Positions 1-8,664 of a DNA stretch of 64,000 nucleotides are shown in pieces; the first letter of the stretch is position 1, and every line of letters begins with the position of its first letter. Under the pieces are notes generated by a model. It was given only the letters and a program-made list of their open reading frames with translations, was not told where the DNA came from and ran no database searches. The DNA is from MFD04580-c1 sp963702995 (lineage in GTDB: Bacteria > Planctomycetota > Phycisphaerae > Tepidisphaerales > Tepidisphaeraceae), in contig OY969783.1 of assembly GCA_963702995.1 (NCBI GenBank), positions 1,922,001 through 1,986,000 on the forward strand. Direction: 5' to 3'. The position numbers were made by a program, and so were the translations under genes.

Positions 1-1
1 T

Positions 2-1546
2 CCCGCATCGGCGCGGGGATCGGCGCGCGGCTGCGCCCGCTCCTGGCTGAATGAAAGCCTCGCGGCGCTGCCGACCCGTGAACAAGTCGATCGGATGATC
101 GCCCGCGAAACCGCCCGCGCCGAACGCAGCGGCGGCTTCTTCTCCCTCGTCCTGTTCCCGCTGCGCGGCGCTCGCTCGGGCCGTTCGGGCCGCCGCCCCT
201 TGCCGGCGACCGACCGCCGCCTGGTCCTGACGCTCCTCCGCCGCGTGCGCCTGACGGACGACATCGGCTGGTTCGGCGAGCGCCACCTGTGCGTCCTTCT
301 TCCTGATACGCCTCCGACCGGGGCGAAGATCTTCGCCGATAGCGTTTGCGATCTCGTCGCGCGCAAGTCGCCGCGCCCGGCCGCGGTCGTCTATTCGTAC
401 CCGTTTCACTTCGATGGCGATGGGAATGTCGATTCCCCCGGCCCGATGCCGACCAACGGGCGCCGGGTGGCGCGGCTGATCGCCGCCGAGATCGATGGCC
501 ACCCCCATGTGCAGGGGCTTCCCGCCAATTCGCACGCCGTTAATGGGGCCAACGGGCACGCCGGCCCGAAGGTTCACCACGGCGGCACAAGCCACGCCCC
601 CGCCAACGGGCGCGACCACGGTTCGGCCCATCGGCATGAGCCGCACCCCCGCCGGGAGCTTCCCGGCCCGCTCCTGGAGGCCGGCCTGGGGGAGGAAGAG
701 CTTGACGCCGCGGGTGGCGTCGCGACCGCCGTCATGGAGGCGCCGCGGCCGGATAAACGGCCCGCCCCGGATAAACGGCCCGCCCCGGATGAACGGCTTG
801 CCCCGGATGAACGGCTTGCCCCGGATGAACGGGTTGCCCCGGAAGTGACGCGCGCCGACCTGATGCCCTTCGTCGTAGGCGGCGTAAAGGCCGAACTGTC
901 GGTCTATCACCCCGACGTGCTCCCGCTGCACCCGCTGCTCGCTCGGCCGATGCCGTGTTGGAAGCGCGTGATCGACATCGTAGGGGCCCTGTTCGGCCTG
1001 ATGATGCTGATGCCCCTGTTCGCGGTGGTCGCGATCGGGATCAAGCTCACCAGCCCCGGGCCGGTGATCTTCCGCCAGCGCCGCTCGGGCCTGGGCGGCC
1101 GAGCTTTCAAAATCTACAAGTTCCGAACCATGTGCGTCGATGCCGAGGCGAAGCAAAAGGACCTGCGGCACAAGAGCGAGCAGGACGGCCCGGCGTTCAA
1201 GCTGAAGAACGACCCGCGCGTGACGCGCATCGGCAACATCCTTCGCAAGACCAGCATCGACGAGCTTCCCCAGCTCTGGAACGTGCTGCGGGGCGAGATG
1301 TCCCTGGTCGGCCCGCGCCCCCTGCCCGTTGGCGAATCCGACGCCTGCGAGCGCTGGCAGCGCCGGCGCCTCGACGTCACTCCCGGCCTCACCTGCATCT
1401 GGCAGGTTCAGGGTCGCTCGACGGTGACGTTCGCCGAATGGGTTCGAATGGACGTCGCCTACATGCGCCGCCGGACCTTCTGGCACGACGTGTCGATCAT
1501 TCTCAAGACCGTCCCGGCCGTCCTGCTTCGAAAGGGCGCCCGCTGA
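2..1546 (+). CDS. Polyprenyl-phosphate sugar-1-phosphate transferase with degenerate GGDEF-like N-terminus (5' partial)
   Basis: This is a membrane initiating sugar-phosphate transferase for exopolysaccharide or O-antigen-type glycans. The reading frame is open to the left edge of the window. The first ATG, at 95, falls inside a domain start (LPTREQVDRM..), so the true start is probably upstream. From ATG 95 the protein has 483 residues. Residues 1-100 resemble a GGDEF fold (RAERSGGFFSLVLF, DDIGWFGERHLCVLLPDT) but lack a GGDEF signature, so it is probably regulatory and not catalytic. A low-complexity linker with an 18-bp tandem repeat follows. The bacterial sugar transferase domain spans about 286-483. 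It has one hydrophobic segment (about 292-314), then RQRRSGLGG, KFRTM near 342, SIDELPQLWNVLRGEMSLVGPRP near 388-409, and the C-terminal PGLTCIWQVQGRS. A WecG-family gene follows on the same strand. The substrate is unknown. Confidence 0.9.
   Translation, partial: PASARGSARGCARSWLNESLAALPTREQVDRMIARETARAERSGGFFSLVLFPLRGARSGRSGRRPLPATDRRLVLTLLRRVRLTDDIGWFGERHLCVLLPDTPPTGAKIFADSVCDLVARKSPRPAAVVYSYPFHFDGDGNVDSPGPMPTNGRRVARLIAAEIDGHPHVQGLPANSHAVNGANGHAGPKVHHGGTSHAPANGRDHGSAHRHEPHPRRELPGPLLEAGLGEEELDAAGGVATAVMEAPRPDKRPAPDKRPAPDERLAPDERLAPDERVAPEVTRADLMPFVVGGVKAELSVYHPDVLPLHPLLARPMPCWKRVIDIVGALFGLMMLMPLFAVVAIGIKLTSPGPVIFRQRRSGLGGRAFKIYKFRTMCVDAEAKQKDLRHKSEQDGPAFKLKNDPRVTRIGNILRKTSIDELPQLWNVLRGEMSLVGPRPLPVGESDACERWQRRRLDVTPGLTCIWQVQGRSTVTFAEWVRMDVAYMRRRTFWHDVSIILKTVPAVLLRKGAR
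749..842 (+). repeat. In-frame 18-bp tandem repeat (about 5 units) in the sugar-transferase linker
   Basis: Five head-to-tail 18-bp units (CCGGATAAACGGCCCGCC and variants) encode repeats of DKRPAP, DKRPAP, DERLAP, DERLAP, DERVAP. The units keep the reading frame and lie between the GGDEF-like and transferase domains. They look like a length-variable charged/proline linker. Confidence 0.9.
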
Positions 1547-1644
1547 AACGTCGATGACCCACCGAGGCGGCGTCGCTCGCGAGCGCGAGCCCGTCGCCTC
1601 GTTGCGTCGCCAGGAAGGTGCCCTCGCCTTTTGAAGTCCCTGAT

Positions 1645-2484
1645 ATGACGACCCTCGCGGCCGATCGGCCCTCTACTGCTGCCCCCTCGGGAGATGCCCC
1701 GATCGCTTTGGCGTTCGGTTGGCCCCGGAAGTTCCCTCTCTTCAACGGCGTGTTGGTCAGCGCGACCCACTACGCCGAGGTCGTCGCCCACTGCCTGCGA
1801 AACGCCCAGGCCGGTGTCCCCGCGCTGATCGACCTTATGCCGGTCAGCGTGCTGATCCCGGCCGTACGCGATGCCGACCTTCGCGAAAAGCTTAACACCT
1901 TCGACGTTGTCGCCCCTGATGGACAGCCCGTTCGGTGGTCGCTTAACTACTTTCATCAGGCGGGGCTCACGGACCGAGTTTACGGCCCGGAGCTGATGCG
2001 GCGCCTGTGCGAGGCGGCCGCCGAACGGGGCGTGTCGATCTATCTCTACGGCAGCACGCAGGAAGTGATCGACGGGCTGTCGCAACGTCTCGTCGCGATG
2101 TTCCCCGGCCTGCGGATCGCCGGCGCCGAGAGCCCTCCGTTCCGTCCGCTCACCGCCGCCGAAGACCGCGAAGCGACGGAGCGGATCAACGCCAGCGGCG
2201 CTGGGATCCTGTTTATCGGGACGGGTGGGCCGCGGCAGGAACTGTTCGCCTTCGCCCACCGCCATTCCATCAGGCCGGTTCAGGTGTGCGTAGGCGCCGC
2301 GTTCGATTTCCATGCCGGCAAGAAGAAGATGGCCCCTCCGTGGATGCAGAAGCGCGGCTTGGAGTGGTTCTTCCGCCTGACGCAGGAGCCCGGCCGCCTG
2401 TGGAAGCGCTACTTCGTCCAGAATTCAATGTTCATTCTGCTGTTTGGAAAGTACGCGATGAAGAAGATTGGCAGGAAACGCTGA
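1645..2484 (+). CDS. WecG/TagA/CpsF family glycosyltransferase
   Basis: This GT26-family enzyme is expected to add a sugar (often ManNAc or a uronic-acid derivative) to a lipid-linked acceptor made by an initiating transferase such as the one just upstream. Family features are VVAPDGQPVRWSLN early, GVSIYLYGST in the middle, the glycine-rich FIGTGGPRQELF, and the C-terminal VGAAFDFHAGKKKMAPPWM followed by GLEWFFRLTQEPGRLWKRY. From ATG 1645 the protein has 279 residues, a normal length. A GTG at 1618 would add nine residues, but its purine-rich AGGAAG sits directly against the start codon, so the ATG is preferred. Gene order and strand suggest co-expression with the sugar transferase. Confidence 0.9.
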   Translation: MTTLAADRPSTAAPSGDAPIALAFGWPRKFPLFNGVLVSATHYAEVVAHCLRNAQAGVPALIDLMPVSVLIPAVRDADLREKLNTFDVVAPDGQPVRWSLNYFHQAGLTDRVYGPELMRRLCEAAAERGVSIYLYGSTQEVIDGLSQRLVAMFPGLRIAGAESPPFRPLTAAEDREATERINASGAGILFIGTGGPRQELFAFAHRHSIRPVQVCVGAAFDFHAGKKKMAPPWMQKRGLEWFFRLTQEPGRLWKRYFVQNSMFILLFGKYAMKKIGRKR

Positions 2485-2553
2485 ATGATGAATGAATGCT
2501 GAACGCGGAAACTGACGGTACTGGGTGGCCGGCACGTGGGTCGCTCGGCCGAC

Positions 2554-2931
2554 CTACATCGCCATTGCCAGGGCGTCCTGGGTGTACTGGCACCAGTGGA
2601 CGGCGAGCAGCACGTAGGTGGCGAGGATAGCCCAGAGGGCAAACTCGGCTCGGGCGTGCGCTCTGAGATGCCAGAAGATCCCGACGCCGACGCCGGCCAG
2701 CGTCAGCTTCATGGCGACGAGGCAACCGATCCCATGACTTAGCGCCAGGCGGCCGATCGGGTTGGCTTCATTGAAGGGGGTGTACTGGTACGCCCAGATC
2801 GTGAAGCAGAGGTCCGCGACGTTGAGGAGGCTCAACGCGAGCAGCATCTGCCCGACGCGCTTGGTCCGGGCATACGGCCCGATGAGGCCCTGAACCTGCG
2901 AGAAGAACGAAATCCGCAGCGAGGGGGACAT
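2554..2931 (-). CDS. DUF5658-like small integral membrane protein
   Basis: A 125-residue protein with three or four hydrophobic segments (LLALSLLNVADLCFTIWAY, IGCLVAMKLTLAGVGVGIFW, LWAILATYVLLAVHW). The pattern NVADLCFT...NEANPI matches the DUF5658 group, where Asp/Glu/Asn residues near the first helix are conserved. No catalytic function is known. It is convergent with the WecG-like gene. The short spacer (2485-2553) contains GAATGATGAATGAATGCTGAA, related to repeats at 50991-51198. Confidence 0.65.
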   Translation of the reverse strand: MSPSLRISFFSQVQGLIGPYARTKRVGQMLLALSLLNVADLCFTIWAYQYTPFNEANPIGRLALSHGIGCLVAMKLTLAGVGVGIFWHLRAHARAEFALWAILATYVLLAVHWCQYTQDALAMAM

Positions 2932-3457
2932 TTCCGAGCCCTTTCAGCCATCCGTGAGGATCGGCAACGCGTCATCGCGGGATCGGCCGCAATCATTGCG
3001 GAACGATCGGTTCGGCACACTGTTTACGCAAATCTGGAACCACCCGTCAGTCGGCCCGTCGGGGGTTGAGCCAGTCGCGATGTAAGCACTTCCCGGATCA
3101 TCACTTCAGTCATTGAGGCCTTCGGCGACCGTGTCCGTCCCGCGCGGCGGAAAAGCAAGCAATGGGTCGGAATCCTCCCCTTACCTGCCCTTATCCTGGT
3201 CAGCGGGTTGCCTGAGTCGCGGGCCCTTCCGATCGCTTGCGCGATCCTCGACTGAATCCCCTGGCGGCAGCCGGTGAGGGCGGCAAGAGAACGACGGCCG
3301 CTCTGGTTCGCTCCCATCATAACGCCCTCTTCGGCCGCTTCGCGCGCAAGTTGGCTCAATTGTGAAGAAGAGTCGTTTCACCGGCCGGCCGACGCGAATC
3401 ACTTGACTCACCCGTCACGGTTGCGGCCGGTCGGGCCGGCGCTATCCTGTTCGGCCT
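2932..3457. other. Spacer without a convincing gene
   Basis: This roughly 525-bp stretch lies between the divergent DUF5658-like and TauE genes. Short open frames exist on both strands (for example minus 3024-3359), but none has a recognisable domain or a good ribosome-binding site. It probably holds the promoters of both neighbours. Confidence 0.5.
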
Positions 3458-4258
3458 ATGTCGCCCTGGTGGCTCATCGTCTTCCTCGCGATCTTCCTAA
3501 TCGGCGTGACCAAGAGCGGGTTTGGCTCCGGCGTCGGCCTCATGATCGTCCCCATGACGATCAGTGCGTTCGACCACATCCCCGCGCTCAAAGCCAGCGC
3601 GGCGCTCGGCGTCCTGCTGCCGCTGCTGATCGCCGGCGATCTCATCTCGGTCTGGCAGTATCGCCGCCTCTTCAGCCTTGCGATCGTCCGGCGGCTGTTG
3701 CCGGGGACGCTGCTCGGCGTGGCGATTGGGGCATCGGTCTTGTGGTGGTTCCACCGCGGCCACGCCGGCGACCCGAAAGTTGTCGCGGCGCTGATCAAGC
3801 TGGAGGTGGGGTTTGAGTCGGTCGTGCTGGTCGGCCTGCACTGGTGGCGGGTTTCGCGCGGGCAGGGGATGCATGTCGCCCCGTCGATCGGGCGCAACGC
3901 GCTGGTCGGGGCGGCCGCCGGCGCCAGCAGCACGCTCGCCCACGCGGCCGGGCCGATCATCGCGCTCTACCTTCTGCCGCAAAAGCTCGATCGCCAACTC
4001 TACGTCGGCACGTGCGCGATCTACTTTTTCATGCTGAACACCGTGAAGCTGCCCCCCTACTTCCTGACGCGGATGTTCACGAGCGATTCGCTGGCGCTTT
4101 CGGGGAAGTGCCTGCCGCTGGTCATCGCCGGCGCGGCCTTCGGGTTCTGGCTGACGCGCCGCCTGCACGATCAGCTCTTCTCGAAGATCGTGTACCTCGT
4201 GACGTTCTGCCTCGGCTGGTACCTGCTCGCCGACGCAACCCGGACGCTCCTCAGGTAG
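3458..4258 (+). CDS. Sulfite exporter TauE/SafE family membrane protein
   Basis: A 266-residue polytopic membrane protein of the TauE/SafE (DUF81) family, whose members move sulfur-containing or organic anions across the inner membrane. The sequence begins directly with a membrane helix (WWLIVFLAIFLIGVTKSGFGSG). It contains the typical first-repeat motif GVTKSGFGSGVG and the second-repeat GAAAGASSTLAHAAGPIIALYLLP near residues 150-172, with about eight hydrophobic segments overall. Start ATG 3458. It is monocistronic and convergent with the uronate-isomerase-like gene. The substrate cannot be read from the sequence. Confidence 0.88.
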   Translation: MSPWWLIVFLAIFLIGVTKSGFGSGVGLMIVPMTISAFDHIPALKASAALGVLLPLLIAGDLISVWQYRRLFSLAIVRRLLPGTLLGVAIGASVLWWFHRGHAGDPKVVAALIKLEVGFESVVLVGLHWWRVSRGQGMHVAPSIGRNALVGAAAGASSTLAHAAGPIIALYLLPQKLDRQLYVGTCAIYFFMLNTVKLPPYFLTRMFTSDSLALSGKCLPLVIAGAAFGFWLTRRLHDQLFSKIVYLVTFCLGWYLLADATRTLLR

Positions 4259-4375
4259 CAGGCACACTCCGTGTGCCGTCCGCCGTCACGTCACCCCGCG
4301 CTCGGGCAAGGCAGGGTCGTCGCTCGCCACGCCACGACGTTGCGGCGGCGTGGTGAACCACGCCGTGCATTTCCG
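4254..4375. repeat. Intergenic palindromic repeats at a convergent junction
   Basis: Directly after the TauE stop lies GCAGGCACACTCCGTGTGCC, a self-complementary stretch related to GCAGGCACCCCCCGTGTGCC at about 6655. It is followed by GGCGTGGTGAACCACGCC (about 4348-4365), itself a near-palindrome and a copy of the arms found at 5817-5866, 46131-46189 and 62180-62241. It may act as a bidirectional terminator for the two converging genes. Confidence 0.7.
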
Positions 4376-4380
4376 ACGAT

Positions 4381-5716
4381 TTATCGACCGCGGAACTCTG
4401 TGAAATTGTCGTGCAGGAACCCGCGGACATCGCGCGCGATGTCCTCGCGGCCGACCGGCCACCCCGCGTCGTGCAGGTCGTGGTATTTGTCCACCAGCGC
4501 GGCCCCGATCACCTTGCGGCTGTGGTCCCACTTGTAAAGGAGCTGATCGAGCACCCGCGCGTCCGAATGCTGCGGGATAAAGCTGGGCCCGAGCAGTTCG
4601 AGGCGCATCCGGGTCACTTCGTCGATCAGGCTTGGGTTGTTGAGGAACCACCAGCAGCCGAAGATCATCAGGTTCCCGAACTTCCGGGCCGCGACGCACA
4701 GCTCGTGCTGGTTCTCGCGGGCGAGCATCGTGACGAGGAATTTGTTCTTAGGGTGTTCGCGACAGAGGTTGACCACGCTGGCCACGTCGGCCTTGCCGAC
4801 CATGTCGCCCGCGTCGTGCAGCGCCGGGTTCACCCGCAGCCGCGAGCCGATCATCATCGCAAACGGGAGCTTTCGCTCGGCGCAGACCGGCAGGACCACC
4901 TTGTCCAGCATCGCCTGCCCGGCGCGGGCGACGGCGTCGGTCGATTCGACCGGGTAGCGGAACTCCGGCGGCAGGCTCACCGCGAGGTAGATCGCCTTCT
5001 GGCGATCGATCCAGTCGTTGAGGAACCGGCGAGATTCTTCGACCGTCTTATCGTTCACCAGGTAGCCGGCCGCGTAACCCCAGGCGCTCATCTTGACGGC
5101 GGCCGCCGGGTAGTCCCGCAGCATCGGGTCGATCCGCAGAACCGCCTTGAACCGCGGGTCGGCCAGCGCGCTCGGGTCGCGCAGCCAGCGGGTGCGTTCG
5201 TTGTCGTCGAAGACGGGGTTGGTCATGGTGATGGATTCGACGTTCGACAGCTCCATCACCTTGTCAATGTACCCGCTGGGGCTTTGCCCTTCGAACCACT
5301 CGCGCATGCGGCCGAGGTTCTTGTCACCGGGGTCCAGCCCAAGCTTCGTCAGCGCCGTCAGCACGCCCCGGCAGGCTTCGGAGAGGGGCGTCCGCTCGAC
5401 GAACAGGTGCTTCCAGATGTGGTCGGCCTGCTCGCTTTTGCTCATTTTCCAGGTACTGCTCATACGGCAGGGTGGTCGCCGGGACCACGCGGAAGACTTC
5501 GGCGATCAGGTAGTGGTAGGTGATCAGTTCGTCAACGCCCCAGAGCAACAGCCCGCGCGGATCGGCCTTGCCCGCCGACCCCGCGAACGGCGTCCCAAAC
5601 CCCGGGGAATAAAGGTGCGTGTGAAGGTCGATGATCGGCTGCGCCGCCATCGCCGCCCCCACCGCCGCCCCGATCTCGTCTCGCCCAAGCCCGGCCGCCC
5701 GTCCTTCGCTGGTCAT
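4381..5716 (-). CDS. Glucuronate/uronate isomerase-like amidohydrolase-fold protein (frame break near 5450)
   Basis: The protein starts at 5716 and reads IIDLHTHLYSPGFG, the metal-binding HxH of the uronate isomerase/amidohydrolase superfamily, then LLLWGVDELITYHYL. Near 5450 the frame breaks: TTLPYEQY continues in the next frame as WKMSKSEQADHIWKHLF. One extra C in TACCTGG explains it (TAC TGG would restore EQYWKM). The rest, to 4381, contains SNVESITMTNPVFDD, a predicted barrel and PALHDAGDMVGKADV. This is a conserved planctomycete family usually named glucuronate isomerase. The repaired length is about 445 residues. The extra base may be a sequencing error. The enzymatic substrate is not established. 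Confidence 0.8.
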
Positions 5717-5816
5717 GTTCTGTCCCTGCTGGAAAAACGATCGATGCTTTCCGACAACTTAGGGTCGGAAGCTTACCCGAAACGGCGAAGGGGGCGTAAG
5801 GCCGGGGTTTCGGGTC

Positions 5817-5866
5817 GGGCGTGATTCACCCATGCCATCGGAATGGTGGCGGGGTGAACCACGCCC
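5817..5866. repeat. Inverted repeat, GTGGTTCACC family
   Basis: Left arm GGGCGTGATTCACCC (5817-5831) pairs with GGGTGAACCACGCCC (5852-5866) with one mismatch. The right arm overlaps the stop codon of the PilZ gene. It belongs to the same family as the elements at 4348, 46131 and 62180. Confidence 0.8.
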
Positions 5867-6246
5867 TATGTTGGGCCGTTGCGGGTGCGTTGCTCCGGCG
5901 GCGCTGACGTGTACTTCGCCCCCACGTCGAACGTCCCGTCCTCGCGGCGGCGCGAGCGGACGACGCGGATGTACGAGACGTTCGCTCCGGCGTGGGTCCC
6001 CATGTGGAGGCTATAGACCCCGCCCTTCACCAGGCCGATCGGGCAGCGGAGGCCGATCCCGCCTTCGGAGACATTGGTGACCAGCACATCAAGGCGGCCG
6101 ATCTGTTCCGAGCCGATCAGGCGATGGATGATGCTCACCAGGCCGATCGGCCGCCGGAGATGCCGACGGTGCTCCTCGCGGCCGGCGATGCCGCGGTCGG
6201 CGGGCTCTCCCTCAATGGTGGAATGGGTGTGACGCCGCTTTCTCAC
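5866..6246 (-). CDS. PilZ domain protein
   Basis: A 126-residue, single-domain PilZ protein, expected to bind cyclic di-GMP. The N-terminal basic stretch (EEHRRHLRRPIG, about 25-36) is the position of the RxxxR half-motif. It is followed by VTNVSEGGIGLRCP, which matches the (D/N)xSxxG half-motif at about 58-65. A beta-rich remainder follows (GVYSLHMG, VSYIRVVRSRR, FDVGAKY). Both c-di-GMP half-motifs look intact. The target is unknown. Neighbouring EPS and motility genes (sugar transferase, motAB) are plausible outputs, but that is inference. Confidence 0.8.
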   Translation of the reverse strand: MRKRRHTHSTIEGEPADRGIAGREEHRRHLRRPIGLVSIIHRLIGSEQIGRLDVLVTNVSEGGIGLRCPIGLVKGGVYSLHMGTHAGANVSYIRVVRSRRREDGTFDVGAKYTSAPPEQRTRNGPT

Positions 6247-6322
6247 TTACAAGGCATCGGCCCGGGGTCGGCCTGGCTTGGGGAGTTCGGCCGGGTTCGA
6301 AGGACCTTAAGGACGCGTGTCT

Positions 6323-6435
6323 CACGAGCCGCGCCCGTGAGGAAGCGGGCAGTCGCCGTAGTCGGCGACTGAGCCATCGACCGGCGGTTTACGCCCGCCC
6401 CCGGCGGGCCCCGCTTCCTAACGGGCGCGGCTCGT
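6323..6435. repeat. Dispersed 113-bp inverted-repeat element, family R1
   Basis: The termini form a 27-bp inverted repeat with one mismatch: the left end begins CACGAGCCGCGCCCGTGAGG and the right end closes TAACGGGCGCGGCTCGTG. The centre holds smaller hairpins (GTCGCCGTAGTCGGCGAC; CCCGCCCCCGGCGGG). Related copies occur at 48521-48623 and, truncated, at 29607-29655. The 6436-6600 flank holds further degenerate versions (GAAACCGCTTCCTAAAGG). No ORF is inside. Confidence 0.85.
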
Positions 6436-6698
6436 GGGGGACGGCTATCGCACTTCGCGTTCTTCGAGCCGTTTGGCGAGGGAGCGGTCTGAAACCGCTT
6501 CCTAAAGGGGCCGGCTCGTTGTGAGCCGTCGGCTCGCGGTGTGGCTCTATTTGCGGCCGAAGCTTAGCATCGGAGTTCGACGCACTGCCGTTCCGCCCTA
6601 TAATGCCGGCCCGCAAGCGGGTGGCCGTTGAGTCGCCTTACTGCGCCCCGGTCGCAGGCACCCCCCGTGTGCCGTCGCCCCCTTTGGAGCCCGCCGAC

Positions 6699-8216
6699 GT
6701 GTCACAAGCCCAATCCGCACCATCGACGCCCGCCTTGATGCCTCGCACCGCCGCGTCTTATAAGGTGCTGATCGGGATGGAAATACACGTCCAGCTCGCG
6801 ACAAAAAGCAAGATGTTCACCGGGGCCGCGAATGGGTTCGGCGGCGAGCCGAATTCCCAGGTGGACGCCGTCGTTCTCGGGCTGCCGGGCGTGCTGCCGG
6901 TCATGAACCGAACAGCGGTCGAGTATTCGATCCAGGTCGGGCTGGCGCTGGGGTGCAAGATCGCCCGGCACACGAAGTGGGACAGAAAGAGCTACTACTA
7001 CCCCGACCTGCCGAAGAACTACCAGATCAGCCAGTACGACCTGCCCCTCTGTTCCGAAGGGCTCTACGACCTGACGACGCCGCAGGGCCCGCGGCCGATC
7101 CGCATCCGCCGCGCTCACCTGGAGGAAGACGCTGGCAAGCTCCTCCACGAAGCCCCCGGCGGCCACGCGATCGACGGAAGCATTGTGGACCTGAACCGCG
7201 CCGGCACGCCGCTGCTGGAGATCGTCACCGAGCCGGATTTCGACTCCCCCGCCCAGGTGGCCCAGTTCGGCCGCGAGCTACAGAAGATCGTCCAGCACCT
7301 GGGCGTGAGTGAAGGCCAGATGCAGATGGGGCACATGCGGTTCGAGCCGAACATCAACGTGCATATCACCGATCAGGACGGGCTCGTTCACAAGACCGCG
7401 ATCACGGAGATCAAGAACCTGAACTCCTTCGACGTGCTTGAGCGGGCAAGCGCCTACGAGATCCGTCGCCAGGTCCGGGAGTGGGAACAGACCGGCAGCC
7501 TCGGCCGCAAGAGCACCTATGGCTGGGACGAGCGGACAGAAGCGACCTTCCTCCAGCGGACAAAGGAAGAGGCGAATGACTATCGCTATTTCCCGGACCC
7601 GGATTTGATGCCGGTCGAAGTGAGCGACGAATGGCTCATGGAACTGAAAGCCCGCGTCGGCGAAATGCCGGCCGCCCGGTTGAAGCGATATGCGACCTTG
7701 CTCGGCGGGGATGAGAAGGCGCAGAAGGCGGCGTCCGTCCTGGCGGCCGACCGGGAGAGCGGTGACTACTTCGACCAGATCGTCGCCGCCGGCGCCCCCG
7801 CCATCGCGGCCGGTAAGCTCATGGAGGCGTTGCGTGAGCTGGGTAACGAACGCGGTGCCCATCCGGCGAAGCTGGGGCTTCAGGCGACGCGTGTCGCTGA
7901 AGTGATCGTGCTGGTGGAGGGCGGGAAGCTTGCCGCGTCGAAGGAGGCGGCGAAGCAGGTCCTTGCGGCGATCATGAGCGCCGACCGCCCCGCCGCCCAG
8001 GCGGCCGCCGATCTGGGGCTCACCCAGGTGAGTGACACCGGCGCGATCGACGCGGCCGTCGATGCGCTGATCGCCGAAAACTCCAAATCCCTCCAGGATT
8101 ACCGGGCCGGCAAAGCCGCCGCCCGCGGCGCTCTGATCGGCGCGGTCATGAAAAAGCAAAAAGGGCTGAACGCAAAGCTCGTCGGTGAACGGCTCGATGC
8201 GAAGCTGAAGGAATGA
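6699..8216 (+). CDS. gatB: Aspartyl/glutamyl-tRNA amidotransferase subunit B
   Basis: GatB is the kinase/amidotransferase subunit of GatCAB, which converts Glu-tRNA(Gln) or Asp-tRNA(Asn) to the amidated forms. Signatures are GMEIHVQL near the N-terminus, DLPKNYQISQYDLP, IRRAHLEEDAGKLLH, VDLNRAGTPLLEIVTEPD, and MRFEPNINVHI. The C-terminal YqeY-type tail ends KQKGLNAKLVGERLDAKLKE. GTG 6699 has GGAG about ten bases upstream and gives 505 residues. An in-frame ATG at 6603 would include the palindromic repeat near 6655 and is unlikely. gatA and gatC are not in the window. Confidence 0.96.
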   Translation: MSQAQSAPSTPALMPRTAASYKVLIGMEIHVQLATKSKMFTGAANGFGGEPNSQVDAVVLGLPGVLPVMNRTAVEYSIQVGLALGCKIARHTKWDRKSYYYPDLPKNYQISQYDLPLCSEGLYDLTTPQGPRPIRIRRAHLEEDAGKLLHEAPGGHAIDGSIVDLNRAGTPLLEIVTEPDFDSPAQVAQFGRELQKIVQHLGVSEGQMQMGHMRFEPNINVHITDQDGLVHKTAITEIKNLNSFDVLERASAYEIRRQVREWEQTGSLGRKSTYGWDERTEATFLQRTKEEANDYRYFPDPDLMPVEVSDEWLMELKARVGEMPAARLKRYATLLGGDEKAQKAASVLAADRESGDYFDQIVAAGAPAIAAGKLMEALRELGNERGAHPAKLGLQATRVAEVIVLVEGGKLAASKEAAKQVLAAIMSADRPAAQAAADLGLTQVSDTGAIDAAVDALIAENSKSLQDYRAGKAAARGALIGAVMKKQKGLNAKLVGERLDAKLKE

Positions 8217-8234
8217 TTTCGAACGGTCGGGGTC

Positions 8235-8341
8235 TTCGTAGGGCACGCATTGCGTGCCGCCGACGGGGGACAACAGGGGGTTGCCCACGCCCTCGCCGCC
8301 GGGTCGGGCGACGCAGCGGTGCGCGGTGCGTGCCCTACGAA
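8235..8341. repeat. Inverted-repeat element with GTAGGG termini
   Basis: TTCGTAGGGCACGCA (8235-8249) is perfectly complementary to TGCGTGCCCTACGAA (8327-8341). A second small palindrome, GGCACGCATTGCGTGCC, sits inside the left arm. It lies just downstream of gatB and shares its outer GTAGGG with elements at 51071 and 62180. Confidence 0.9.
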
Positions 8342-8432
8342 CGCCCGAGCCCTGTCGCGCAGGCGGTGTAAACGCGCGATCAGCGCCGGATGAGCCTACA
8401 ATCGGCCGTTGGTTCATCTGCGGAGTGGAAGT

Positions 8433-8621
8433 ATGACATTTGGCCGGCAGAGCAACATGTCGCGGCGCCCGCATCGGGCCGATGAAGGGTTTCACCGGAG
8501 CAAGCGGCGAAAAGGGGTTGATCGTCTGGCGATGCTCGAGCTCTACACCAACCCTCCGCCCCCGTCGCGTGTGAGGGGCTTCCTCTCGGTTCTGACCGGC
8601 ATCTTCCGCCGCAAGGCCTGA
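8433..8621 (+). CDS. Small basic hypothetical protein
   Basis: A 62-residue ORF starting MTFGRQSNMSRRPHRADEGF, rich in Arg/Lys and ending GFLSVLTGIFRRKA. ATG 8433 is preceded by GCGGAGTGGAAG, an acceptable ribosome-binding site. No domain is recognised. It fits between gatB and the DUF971 gene on the same strand. It is supported only by position, start context and composition. Confidence 0.4.
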   Translation: MTFGRQSNMSRRPHRADEGFHRSKRRKGVDRLAMLELYTNPPPPSRVRGFLSVLTGIFRRKA

Positions 8622-8664
8622 TGCGTTCGGCGCCGCTCTGGCGGACGGCGCGTATACTCCTGTC

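Noticed and set aside
3024..3359. Possible 111-residue minus-strand gene in the 2932-3457 spacer
   Set aside because: There is no recognisable domain, no good ribosome-binding site and mixed codon usage.
3497..4267. Long minus-strand ORF antisense to the TauE/SafE gene
   Set aside because: Its composition is charged and repetitive, a typical shadow frame of GC-rich coding DNA, and the plus strand encodes a clear membrane transporter.
6603..6698. Upstream ATG for gatB adding 32 residues
   Set aside because: The extension covers a dispersed palindromic repeat and has no family similarity; GTG 6699 has a better ribosome-binding site.
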